A DNA stretch of 6,906 nucleotides from DATAYF01 sp036272735. Its GTDB lineage: Bacteria; Chloroflexota; Ktedonobacteria; Ktedonobacterales; Ktedonobacteraceae. Below the pieces are notes generated by a model that was not told the origin of the DNA, searched no databases, and saw only the letters and a list, made by a program, of their open reading frames with translations. Of the stretch, positions 1 through 6,529 are shown piece after piece. Both the position numbers and the translations under genes were made by a program. Position 1 is the first letter of the stretch; every line of letters begins with the position of its first letter. The DNA is taken from contig DATAYF010000740.1 of NCBI GenBank assembly GCA_036272735.1, forward strand, positions 1 through 6,906, written 5' to 3'.

Positions 1-1223
1 AGGCAAGGAAGAGAAAGTCATTCGCGATTAATCGTAATTTTCGGCTACTCTGGCTGGGGCATACCATCTCGCGCTTTGGTTCACGAGCCACCAGCCTCTC
101 ATTCGTCGCCATTCTCGTGCTCAACGCCAATCCTTTACAAATCGGTTGGCTAGAGGCAATGGGCGCACTACCATCACTGCTCATTAGTCTGCTAGCAGGC
201 GTCTGGATAGACCGTACCAGGCGCAAACCCGTGCTCATCATTGCAGATGTAGGCAGAGCGATATTGCTGCTGACCGTCCCATTAGCAGCGATCCTGGGGA
301 CGCTCTCAATGCTGCAACTCTACGTGATCACAGCATTCGTTGCCACGCTGACGGTGTTTTTTGAGATTGCCAGCCAGGCTTTTCTGCCCGTATTGCTACA
401 ACCGGACGATCTGTTAACGGGAAATAGTAAACTAGAAACCAGTTCAGAGATGGCGGAAATTATCGGTCCCGCGCTTGGCGGTCCGCTTATTCAAGCCATT
501 ACCGCTCCTATGACCATCTGCCTGGATGCCCTCTCGTTTATCGCCTCAGCGGTGTGCATCGTCAACATACAGACAGACGAGCAGATTCCAGAGCAGGCAG
601 CAACACAGGGACAGCTTCTACCTATGCTGAGTGAAGGGATACAGGTACTCTACCGCCACAGGCTTTTACGCGCCACCATCATCTACTCCCTGTTGTGGAA
701 TTTTTGTGGGGGAGCCTTCGCGGCGCTGTATAGTCTCTACATCATGAAAACGTCAGGTTTCTCACCAGCCATCTTAGGTCTGCTGATTGCTGCAGGCGGT
801 GTCGGTGGCTTCGTGGGAGCCATGTCTGCCAAAAAAGTTGTAACGCGTGTGGGGATGCGCAAGACGCTCATGTTGAGCACGCTGCTTATTGGAACAATGG
901 CATTACTCACGCCACTGGCAAGCGGACCCGCGGTTGTGACGTCAGGGGTATTGATCGCGGGACAACTTATAGGTGATGTAGGAATAGCCATCTACCAGAT
1001 TAACGAGGTAAGTTTGCGCCAGCGCATTGTACCAGCGCACCTACTTGGGCGCGCCAACGCCAGCGTACAATTTCTGATTGGCGGTATTGGTCCTCTGGGA
1101 GCCATCATTGCGGGGGCAATGGGTAATGCGTTGGGGGCGCGTACCGTGCTCTTTATCGGCGCAAGCGGTATGCTACTGGCCTGTATGTGCTTATTGCTGC
1201 TGCTAGCAGGGTATGAGGGATAA
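1..1223 (+). CDS. MFS transporter, EntS/MFS_3-like exporter (5' partial)
   Basis: Probable inner-membrane, proton-driven efflux protein of the major facilitator superfamily. The reading frame is open from base 3 to the TAA at 1221-1223, giving 406 visible residues. No ATG, GTG or TTG lies near the left edge, so the true start is upstream of the window, probably by only a few residues, because the typical family opening (NRNFRLLWLGHTISRFGS, visible residues 10-27) is present. A GTG at 117 would delete the first membrane helix and is not the start. MFS motif A lies between helices 2 and 3 (GVWIDRTRRK, visible residues 66-75, with D70, R71, R73 and R74). Many hydrophobic segments follow, consistent with about 12 helices. 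The C-terminus ends abruptly after a Leu-rich helix (LLLLLAGYEG), just where a palindromic element begins. The gene converges on the ABC operon. Substrate unknown; family assignment is firm, specific function is not. Confidence 0.9.
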   Translation, partial: ARKRKSFAINRNFRLLWLGHTISRFGSRATSLSFVAILVLNANPLQIGWLEAMGALPSLLISLLAGVWIDRTRRKPVLIIADVGRAILLLTVPLAAILGTLSMLQLYVITAFVATLTVFFEIASQAFLPVLLQPDDLLTGNSKLETSSEMAEIIGPALGGPLIQAITAPMTICLDALSFIASAVCIVNIQTDEQIPEQAATQGQLLPMLSEGIQVLYRHRLLRATIIYSLLWNFCGGAFAALYSLYIMKTSGFSPAILGLLIAAGGVGGFVGAMSAKKVVTRVGMRKTLMLSTLLIGTMALLTPLASGPAVVTSGVLIAGQLIGDVGIAIYQINEVSLRQRIVPAHLLGRANASVQFLIGGIGPLGAIIAGAMGNALGARTVLFIGASGMLLACMCLLLLLAGYEG

Positions 1224-1225
1224 TA

Positions 1226-1375
1226 CCTGTAGGCTCCGATTTTATCGTGGGCACGCGCAATTCATTGCGCCCTGGGACCACACCGCGACACGGGTGAGTA
1301 CTGTCCAGGTTGATCGAGAGGTGTACCACTGGCTGATAAATCAGCCATGCCCACGATCAAATCGGGTCCTACAGG
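1226..1375. mobile_element. MITE-like palindromic element with 28-bp terminal inverted repeats
   Basis: The left end (1226-1253, CCTGTAGG...ATCGTGGGCA) and the right end (1348-1375, TGCCCACGAT...CCTACAGG) are inverted repeats matching at 25 of 28 positions. TA lies just outside each end (1224-1225 and 1376-1377), as expected for a TA target duplication of the IS630/Tc1-mariner type. Counting the outer AATA/TATT, the symmetry reaches 1222-1379. The interior holds two smaller dyads: 1255-1270 (7-bp arms, GCGCAAT/ATTGCGC) and 1330-1347 (TGGCTGA/TCAGCCA around TAAA). No credible protein is encoded, so it would be non-autonomous. The inverted repeats and TA flanks are seen directly; mobility and family are inferred, and no second copy is visible in the window. 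Confidence 0.6.
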
Positions 1376-1392
1376 TATTGCACGTTTTACAT

Positions 1393-1437
1393 CATTGGGG
1401 GGAGGACTAGAGCTTGCCTCTAGTCCTCCCCCCAATG
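1393..1437. repeat. Perfect 20-bp-stem palindrome with 5-nt loop
   Basis: The arms at 1393-1412 (CATTGGGGGGAGGACTAGAG) and 1418-1437 are exact reverse complements around the loop CTTGC. It lies between the convergent MFS and ABC genes, so its RNA hairpin could stop transcription or protect 3' ends from either side. No T-run follows on either strand, so it is not a classical intrinsic terminator. The perfect symmetry and long G/C blocks fit a dispersed intergenic palindrome equally well. The structure is certain; the function is inferred. Confidence 0.7.
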
Positions 1438-1439
1438 TA

Positions 1440-1462
1440 GAGGCGGAGGCAAGCTCCGCCTC
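1440..1462. repeat. 9-bp-stem hairpin (GAGGCGGAG / CTCCGCCTC)
   Basis: The arms at 1440-1448 and 1454-1462 are exact reverse complements around the loop GCAAG. It sits two bases after the larger palindrome. Its loop is the reverse complement of that palindrome's loop, and the complementarity runs over 11 nt (1446-1456 against 1410-1420). It is the first strong hairpin met by transcripts leaving the ABC operon at 1508. No U-tract follows. The rest of the gap, 1463-1507, shows nothing recognisable. Confidence 0.6.
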
Positions 1463-1507
1463 GTTCTGTTGCCATCACACTACAAACAAACCATTAACGT
1501 ATTTGTG

Positions 1508-3403
1508 TTACACCGCCTGGACGCTTTCGGCTTCAACAGCGGACGGAACGTGGCGGAAGCCCATCGAGTAGAGTGATGCGTAGGCACCCTCAAGCTGCAA
1601 TAGCTCATTGTGCGTACCCTGCTCGATGATGCGCCCATTTTGTAGCACGACAATCAAATTCGCATTCTTGATGGTCGAGAGCCGGTGGGCAATCACAAAG
1701 GCCGTACGACCAGCCAGCAGGCGATTGAGTCCCTGCTGCACGATCAGTTCAGTAAATGTATCGATGTTCGCCGTGGCTTCATCCAGGATTAGCACACGCG
1801 GATCTGCCAATAATGCACGGGCAAACGAGATGAGTTGGCGCTGACCTACGCTCAGGTTACGGCCACGTTCACGAATGGGCGTGCTATAGCCTTCGGGCAG
1901 CAACAGGATCAATTTGTGCGCTCCCACCGCCTCAGCCGCCGCCATCACCTCTTCGTCGCTCGCCTCCAGTCGCCCGTAACGAATATTTTCCATAATCGTT
2001 CCGGTAAACAGGAATGGCTCCTGTGGCACAACGCCAATTTGTGTACGCAGCGAACTTTGCGTCACAGATTTCACATCATGCCCATCAATCAGAATCGCGC
2101 CGCTTTGAATATCGTAGAAGCGCGTAATCAATCCGGCAATCGTGCTCTTGCCCGCCCCGGTCGGACCCACGATAGCCACCGTCTGTCCAGCCTGCGCCTT
2201 CAGGTTCAGTCCATGCAGCACCGGGTGCTCTGGATTGTAGCCAAAGACTACATCCCGAAATTCCACATTACCCTTCACCTGCGGAAGTTCCTCGGCTCCG
2301 GCTTGATCCTGAATTTCAACCGGCACCGCCATGATACTGTAGATGCGCTCGGCCGCCACACCTGAACGCTGCAATTGCGTATACTGCTGGCTCAGATCAC
2401 GAATAGGATCAAAGAAGCGGTTAATATACAGCGTAAAGGATACCAGCACACCGATCTCAAGCTCATGATGCGCCGCCAACCAACCACCATACACCACAAC
2501 CAGCGCGATAGCCAACGCGGCCACCACTTCTACCAACGGCAGGATCAGTGCAGAGATTTTACTGGAATACAGGTTGGTATCACGGTTGTAGCGGTTGAGA
2601 TCGTCGAACTCCGCGTGGTTGCGATCCTCACGGGCCAGGCTCTGGATCACACGCATGCCGGAAATGTTTTCCTGCAAAGTCGAGTTCACCAGCGAAATCG
2701 CGGCACGGGTGCGGCGGAACGAACGCTGTGCGTAGCGCTGCCAGAACGCCGCGATCACCACCATAATCGGCAGCACCACGAACGAGAGCAACGCCAGCGG
2801 AACGTTCATCGCTAGCATAATGCCAACGATACCGATCAGCGCAATCAACGAACTCATAATCGAGAGCAGGCCAGAACTGAGCAGTCCCTCCAACACATCG
2901 ATATCACTCTGCAAGCGCGACATCACACGACCGATCTGCGTATGATCATAAAAGCTCAAAGACAGCTTTTGCAGATGCACGAACATATCAGAACTGAGAC
3001 GGGACAGAATTTGCTGCCCGGCCCAGGACATACTCCACACCTGCCAGTATTGGGCCTGCCACATCGCAATGTTTATCACCAACAGTCCCACGCCGATCAT
3101 TGCCAAACCGTGCAGGTCGCTCTTGCCAATAAAACTATCGATAGCCACACCAATCAAAAAAGGGTTGAGAATGTTGAGAACCGTGTACACCAACATGAGC
3201 ACAGCGCTGACCGAACAGACCCAGCGGTAACGGGCGACGTAGGGAAAGAACATGTTGATGTGGTTCCAACTAAAGCTGAGATTTTCGTCCTCGTCAGAGC
3301 TTGCCAGGCTGTTCTCACGCCAGACGTTACGCCGCCGTATCTCAGCATACGAGTAGCGGGAATCTTCTACCGTGGGCGCTGTTTTTTTATGCAACAGACT
3401 CAT
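1508..3403 (-). CDS. ABC exporter half-transporter, BmrD/YheH/MdlB-like subunit
   Basis: One half of a heterodimeric type IV ABC exporter in the cytoplasmic membrane, 631 aa, a normal length for a fused TMD-NBD half-transporter. A charged N-terminal extension of about 50 residues precedes six membrane helices (first around 62-92, last around 316-335). The nucleotide-binding domain follows: A-loop Tyr389, Walker A GPTGAGKS 413-420, Q-loop Gln461, signature LSVGQ 517-521, Walker B VLILDE 537-542 with catalytic Glu542, and H-switch His573. The signature has Val in place of the first Gly of LSGGQ, typical of this subunit class. The subunit thus supplies the intact Walker B Glu and His for the competent site and a degenerate signature to the other site. 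The ATG is preceded by a near-perfect Shine-Dalgarno and overlaps the upstream gene's stop as ATGA, implying translational coupling. Related pairs export drugs, lipids or peptides; the substrate here is unknown. Confidence 0.93.
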   Translation of the reverse strand: MSLLHKKTAPTVEDSRYSYAEIRRRNVWRENSLASSDEDENLSFSWNHINMFFPYVARYRWVCSVSAVLMLVYTVLNILNPFLIGVAIDSFIGKSDLHGLAMIGVGLLVINIAMWQAQYWQVWSMSWAGQQILSRLSSDMFVHLQKLSLSFYDHTQIGRVMSRLQSDIDVLEGLLSSGLLSIMSSLIALIGIVGIMLAMNVPLALLSFVVLPIMVVIAAFWQRYAQRSFRRTRAAISLVNSTLQENISGMRVIQSLAREDRNHAEFDDLNRYNRDTNLYSSKISALILPLVEVVAALAIALVVVYGGWLAAHHELEIGVLVSFTLYINRFFDPIRDLSQQYTQLQRSGVAAERIYSIMAVPVEIQDQAGAEELPQVKGNVEFRDVVFGYNPEHPVLHGLNLKAQAGQTVAIVGPTGAGKSTIAGLITRFYDIQSGAILIDGHDVKSVTQSSLRTQIGVVPQEPFLFTGTIMENIRYGRLEASDEEVMAAAEAVGAHKLILLLPEGYSTPIRERGRNLSVGQRQLISFARALLADPRVLILDEATANIDTFTELIVQQGLNRLLAGRTAFVIAHRLSTIKNANLIVVLQNGRIIEQGTHNELLQLEGAYASLYSMGFRHVPSAVEAESVQAV

Positions 3404-5268
3404 CGCATCACCTCCCGCTGCTCCTCTGACATCTCCGACTCTTGAGATTGAGATACGACAAGCATACTCTCCTCGAATTCTTCTTGTTCACGCAATTGCA
3501 GGTCATAGAGCCGGGAATATGCGCCACCCAACTTCACCAGCGACTCGTGCGTCCCACGTTCGACGATGCGACCTTGCTCAAGCACAAGAATTTGATCAGC
3601 ATTCTTAACAGTACGCAGGCGAGAAGCCACAATGAAGGTCGTACGGCCACGCATTACCGCTTCGAGCGCCTGTTGAATAAGGTATTCGGTCTCCATATCA
3701 ACACTAGAAGTTGAATCATCCAGCACCAGGATACTGGGGCTGAGCAACAGCGTTCGTGCAATTGCCACACGCTGCTTCTGCCCGCCGGAAAGCGTGACAC
3801 CACGCTCACCCACCCAGGTATCATATCCATCGGGTAACGTTAATATAAAGTCATGGATACGCGCAACCTTCGCCGCTTCATAGACCTGCTCATCGGTAGC
3901 ATCCTCGATGCCGTATGCGATATTATCGCGAATGGTGGCGTTGAACAGGAACACGTCCTGCGAGACCAGACCAATGCTCCGACGCAGGGAATGCAGCGTC
4001 ACATTGCGTACATCATAGCCATCAACGGTAATGCATCCCTCTGAAGGATCGTAAAAGCGTGGCAGCAAATGCAAGATGGTACTCTTCCCACTGCCCGTCG
4101 GACCCAGCAGCGCCACGACCTGGCCGGGTTTTGCCTCAATGTCGATATCGTGCAAAACCTCATTGCCATTGCCATAAGCGAAGGAGACGTGCTCGTACCT
4201 GACCTGGCCCCTGGCTTTTGTAAGCTCGTGAGCATCAGGGGCGTCGTGAATCTCCGGCTGGATACCCATCACATTGAAGATACGCGTGCCACCTGATAAA
4301 CCACGTATGAACCAGTTGATCATGAAGCCAAACGTACGCACAGGCGTTGCCAGCAGGAGCACATAGGATATCACAGCGGCAAGAGCGCCTACGCTCAATT
4401 GATGCCCGATGACAATCACGCCACCAATCCACAGTACCAGCACGGTGATCACGTTCAATGACAGCACCATCAGCGGCTGATTCCAGGCCGAGAGGCGCAT
4501 GGCACTCATATCCAGGGCGCGCATTTCGAAATTTTGCTTATTGAACTTCTCAATCTCGAATTTTTCGCGCGCGAAGGATTTAACAACACGCACACCGCTC
4601 AAGCTTTCCTGCATCACGGTACTAAGCGCGCCATATTCGTTCTGCACACCCAGCCACAGCGGAGCCAGGCGTCGTGAGACGTTGGTAGCGAGCAGCCCCA
4701 TGATGGGAATACAGATGACCGTCACCAGCGCCAGTCGCCAATCAGTGAAGAACAGAATAATGGTCACAGCCGCAAAGGTAACGATAGCGAGCAAGCCGCG
4801 CAGCAAGCCCATACTGTAAAAGTTTCGCACCGCCTCGATATCAGCAGTCATGTTCGACATTAACTGCCCCGTTTCTGAGTCATCATGGAAAGAAAAACTC
4901 AGCTTTTGGAGGTGATCATAAAGCTGATCACGCAGATCGTAGGCGACAAGCTGTGACAGGGCCTGCGAATAGTAGCCCTGACCATAAGCGCTGACACCGC
5001 GTAGAGCACTGAACCCCAGGATACCAGCAGCAGCCAATAACAATGTACCAAGGTTATCCTGCGGAACACCGACATCAATGACCCACTGGATCAGCGGAGG
5101 TACAACCAGCGAAAAAACCGTGGCTAAGGCAAGACATACAACAGTTACGAGAGACAAAAACCAATGAGGTCGAAGCAAACCGATGATACGCATATAGATA
5201 CGTAGATTTGCTTTCCATGAACCGGAGTCCGGAGCAGGGGGCCGATTGTCTCTGTTTGATAGGGTCAC
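3400..5268 (-). CDS. ABC exporter half-transporter, BmrC/YheI/MdlA-like subunit (degenerate ATPase site)
   Basis: Partner half-transporter, first gene of the operon, 622 aa from the chosen GTG. Six membrane helices (about 38-320) are followed by the nucleotide-binding domain: A-loop Tyr365, Walker A GPTGSGKS 389-396, Q-loop Gln437, canonical signature LSGGQ 493-497, Walker B ILVLDD ending in Asp518 where the catalytic Glu is expected, and Ser549 where the H-switch His is expected (IVASRLRTV). Asp for Glu and loss of His mark the degenerate-site subunit of heterodimeric exporters; its intact LSGGQ completes the partner's active site. The last 30 residues are Glu/Gln-rich and follow the NBD as a tail. 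Start choice: the GTG at 5268 has AAAGGA 7 nt upstream. A TTG at 5304 (634 aa) is the alternative, with AAGGA 6 nt upstream, and cannot be excluded. The stop overlaps the next gene by four bases. Substrate unknown. Confidence 0.92.
   Translation of the reverse strand: MTLSNRDNRPPAPDSGSWKANLRIYMRIIGLLRPHWFLSLVTVVCLALATVFSLVVPPLIQWVIDVGVPQDNLGTLLLAAAGILGFSALRGVSAYGQGYYSQALSQLVAYDLRDQLYDHLQKLSFSFHDDSETGQLMSNMTADIEAVRNFYSMGLLRGLLAIVTFAAVTIILFFTDWRLALVTVICIPIMGLLATNVSRRLAPLWLGVQNEYGALSTVMQESLSGVRVVKSFAREKFEIEKFNKQNFEMRALDMSAMRLSAWNQPLMVLSLNVITVLVLWIGGVIVIGHQLSVGALAAVISYVLLLATPVRTFGFMINWFIRGLSGGTRIFNVMGIQPEIHDAPDAHELTKARGQVRYEHVSFAYGNGNEVLHDIDIEAKPGQVVALLGPTGSGKSTILHLLPRFYDPSEGCITVDGYDVRNVTLHSLRRSIGLVSQDVFLFNATIRDNIAYGIEDATDEQVYEAAKVARIHDFILTLPDGYDTWVGERGVTLSGGQKQRVAIARTLLLSPSILVLDDSTSSVDMETEYLIQQALEAVMRGRTTFIVASRLRTVKNADQILVLEQGRIVERGTHESLVKLGGAYSRLYDLQLREQEEFEESMLVVSQSQESEMSEEQREVMR
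3408..3416 (-). promoter_or_regulatory. Strong Shine-Dalgarno for the second ABC gene
   Basis: The minus strand reads GGGAGGTGA, complementary to the 16S tail. The GGAGG core lies 7 nt from the ATG at 3403. It is inside the last codons of the upstream ABC gene and fixes the start at the ATGA overlap. Confidence 0.8.
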
Positions 5269-5275
5269 AAGTAAG

Positions 5276-5281
5276 TCCTTT
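5276..5281 (-). promoter_or_regulatory. Shine-Dalgarno deciding the GTG start of the first ABC gene
   Basis: The minus strand reads AAAGGA, then a 7-nt spacer, then GTG at 5268-5266. This is why GTG is preferred over the TTG at 5304-5302. That TTG also has an AAGGA (5316-5312 on the minus strand) at 6 nt, so both starts may be used. Confidence 0.55.
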
Positions 5282-5312
5282 CTTGATACACTATCCCTAC
5301 ACAATCCTCGTC

Positions 5313-5328
5313 CTTAAGAAAGTTTAAG
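5313..5328. promoter_or_regulatory. Dyad CTTAA-N6-TTAAG upstream of the ABC operon
   Basis: CTTAA (5313-5317) and TTAAG (5324-5328) are perfect inverted repeats with a 6-bp spacer. The dyad lies in the leader of the ABC operon and overlaps the ribosome-binding sequence of the alternative TTG start. It is a candidate operator, but the arms are only 5 bp and A/T-rich, so chance is possible. Confidence 0.3.
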
Positions 5329-5337
5329 AGGGTATGC

Positions 5338-5355
5338 CTGACACCTGTTTGTCAG
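5338..5355. promoter_or_regulatory. Candidate operator dyad CTGACA-N6-TGTCAG
   Basis: The arms at 5338-5343 and 5350-5355 are perfect 6-bp inverted repeats with a 6-bp spacer, 18 bp in all. It lies in the divergent region between the WYL regulator and the ABC operon, where a local regulator would be expected to bind. I found no convincing -35/-10 pair for the ABC operon nearby, so its position relative to that promoter is unknown. The dyad is seen directly; the operator role is inferred. Confidence 0.4.
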
Positions 5356-5356
5356 T

Positions 5357-5377
5357 TTTTGTGTGAATTTTGTGGAA
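5357..5377. repeat. Short tandem direct repeat TTTTGTG(T)GAA
   Basis: TTTTGTGTGAA (5357-5367) is followed directly by TTTTGTGGAA (5368-5377). The two copies differ by one inserted T. They lie next to the CTGACA/TGTCAG dyad in the divergent control region and could form a paired protein-binding site. They could also be chance in A/T-rich DNA. Confidence 0.3.
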
Positions 5378-5427
5378 ATCTTTTTTTCGTCATGGTTCAG
5401 CATGTGTCATCAAGACGGTGGAGTTTA

Positions 5428-5436
5428 TGCTACAAT
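5428..5436 (+). promoter_or_regulatory. Extended -10 promoter of the WYL regulator gene
   Basis: TGCTACAAT matches the extended -10 consensus TGnTATAAT at all but one position. No good -35 box lies at the usual distance, which an extended -10 can tolerate. A start of transcription about 7 nt downstream falls at 5443-5444, the first base of the ATG, predicting a leaderless mRNA. Confidence 0.5.
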
Positions 5437-5443
5437 AAGAAAT

Positions 5444-6436
5444 ATGCAAAAAACTGAGCGTCTCGTAGCAATCTCACTCTTGCTACAAGCTCGCGGCAAA
5501 ATGTCAGCCCAGCACCTCGCCACGATGTTAGGTGTCTCTGTACGCACGGTATACCGCGATATTGTAGCATTATCGCTTGCGCACGTTCCGATCTCAATGG
5601 ATTATGGACCCGGCGGCGGCTATTATCTACCTGACGATTACCACTTCGAATCAGCTATTTTTACGAGCGCCGAAGCCGTGTCGCTCGTTTTGAGTATCGA
5701 CATTGCCGGAAACTATAGTCTTTTCGCGGGCGATGACGATCTTCATCGTGCCCTGTTTAAGTTGGAGGCGGCGCTGCCAGAGGAGTACCGGACGAACGTC
5801 AAGATTGCTCGTGAGCGCTTCTTTTTCGATGGCGTGGCCTGGTATCGCACGAACAATGATACCCCTCCTTATTTAGAGACGTTGCGCACAGCCGTTTTGG
5901 GAGCACACCACGTCGATATTCTCTACCCCTATCTCACGGATAACGGGGATGCCAGTTCACTCTGGAGGCATGTCGAACCCTACGGGTTGGTCTTTAAGGG
6001 GCTGACGCGCCGCCACATGCGCACCGGTATCTGGTACCTGGTGGCCTATTGCCACGAATGCCAATCCTTCAGCACGTTCCGCGTCAGCTACATCGAAAGT
6101 CTACAAATTAGAGACGAGACCATTACCTTCGATCCCGATTTCAATCTACGCACCTACTGGAAGGAAGCCCGCAAGCATTTAGCCTACGCGTCACAAGCAT
6201 TCACCATGAAATTACGGGTAGCGCCTTCGGTACGGCACGTGCTCAGGGGCAGCTATACTATTGAAGAAGAAGAGCCAGATGGGCATCTCATCATCAGCGT
6301 CGAGGTCGATTCTTTTGATGACGCCGTCTCCTACGTGCTCGGATTAGGCGCAGGAGCCACCGTCATCTGCCCCAGAAAAGTGCGCCAGGCCGTCGCCACC
6401 ACCGCCTACACCATCGCAGCCATGTATGAGCAGTAA
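5444..6436 (+). CDS. WYL-domain (YafY/DeoR-type) transcriptional regulator
   Basis: Cytoplasmic DNA-binding regulator of 330 aa, the usual length for the family. An N-terminal winged helix-turn-helix (about 3-60) includes the recognition region SVRTVYRDI (32-40) and the glycine-rich wing YGPGGGYYL (54-62). A linker follows, then a WYL domain (about 155-222) with the name-giving motif in WYLVAY (197-202), and a C-terminal WCX-like region (about 250-330). WYL domains bind small ligands or nucleic acid; the ligand here is unknown. The ATG at 5444 is chosen because family members begin a few residues before the TERL-type first helix. The frame stays open upstream to a GTG at 5363 and an ATG at 5402, but these would add unrelated residues and lie upstream of, or overlap, the -10 box. 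No clear Shine-Dalgarno precedes the ATG. The gene is divergent from the ABC operon and is the likely controller of it. Confidence 0.9.
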   Translation: MQKTERLVAISLLLQARGKMSAQHLATMLGVSVRTVYRDIVALSLAHVPISMDYGPGGGYYLPDDYHFESAIFTSAEAVSLVLSIDIAGNYSLFAGDDDLHRALFKLEAALPEEYRTNVKIARERFFFDGVAWYRTNNDTPPYLETLRTAVLGAHHVDILYPYLTDNGDASSLWRHVEPYGLVFKGLTRRHMRTGIWYLVAYCHECQSFSTFRVSYIESLQIRDETITFDPDFNLRTYWKEARKHLAYASQAFTMKLRVAPSVRHVLRGSYTIEEEEPDGHLIISVEVDSFDDAVSYVLGLGAGATVICPRKVRQAVATTAYTIAAMYEQ

Positions 6437-6470
6437 GCAATTGGGAGACGCCCGCAAGAAACTTTGCGTC

Positions 6471-6519
6471 AACAACACAAAAAGTAGCTCCAGAGGCCAC
6501 TAAACCTTGGAGCTACTTT
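6471..6519 (-). terminator. Intrinsic terminator of the M20 peptidase gene, possibly bidirectional
   Basis: Perfect 12-bp arms, AAAGTAGCTCCA (6481-6492) and TGGAGCTACTTT (6508-6519), are extended by an AGG/CCT pairing past a one-base bulge, leaving an 8-nt loop. On the minus strand the stem runs into TTTTTGTGTTGTT, a proper U-rich tract, 11 bases downstream of the peptidase stop. On the plus strand only three T's close the stem, so termination of the regulator transcript, ending at 6436, would be weaker. Confidence 0.75.
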
Positions 6520-6529
6520 CGATGATACT

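Noticed and set aside
1213..1410. Plus-strand 65-codon open frame after the MFS gene
   Set aside because: It runs through the inverted-repeat element and the palindrome, has no domain-like sequence, and overlaps the MFS 3' end.
1347..1571. Plus-strand 74-codon open frame
   Set aside because: It spans the right terminal repeat, both hairpins and the antisense end of the ABC gene; its sequence is explained by those features.
1835..2365. Plus-strand 176-codon open frame, and similar ones at 2375-2815 and 2942-3445
   Set aside because: All are antisense to a well-supported ABC gene and show His/Arg/Gln-rich, non-domain composition typical of shadow frames.
5321..5367. Sigma-70 type promoter for the ABC operon (TTCACA or CTGACA as -35)
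   Set aside because: No acceptable -10 lies 16-18 bp downstream of either; TAAACT (5326-5321 on the minus strand) is poorly spaced. I therefore do not call a promoter.
5363..5443. Longer N-terminus for the WYL regulator from GTG 5363 or ATG 5402
   Set aside because: The added residues do not resemble the family N-terminus and no Shine-Dalgarno precedes either start. GTG 5363 lies upstream of the likely promoter, and the reading frame would run through the -10 box.
6447..6470. Imperfect hairpin GACGC...GCGTC just after the regulator gene
   Set aside because: The arms are short and bulged and no T-run follows; the stronger terminator at 6471-6519 accounts for this junction.
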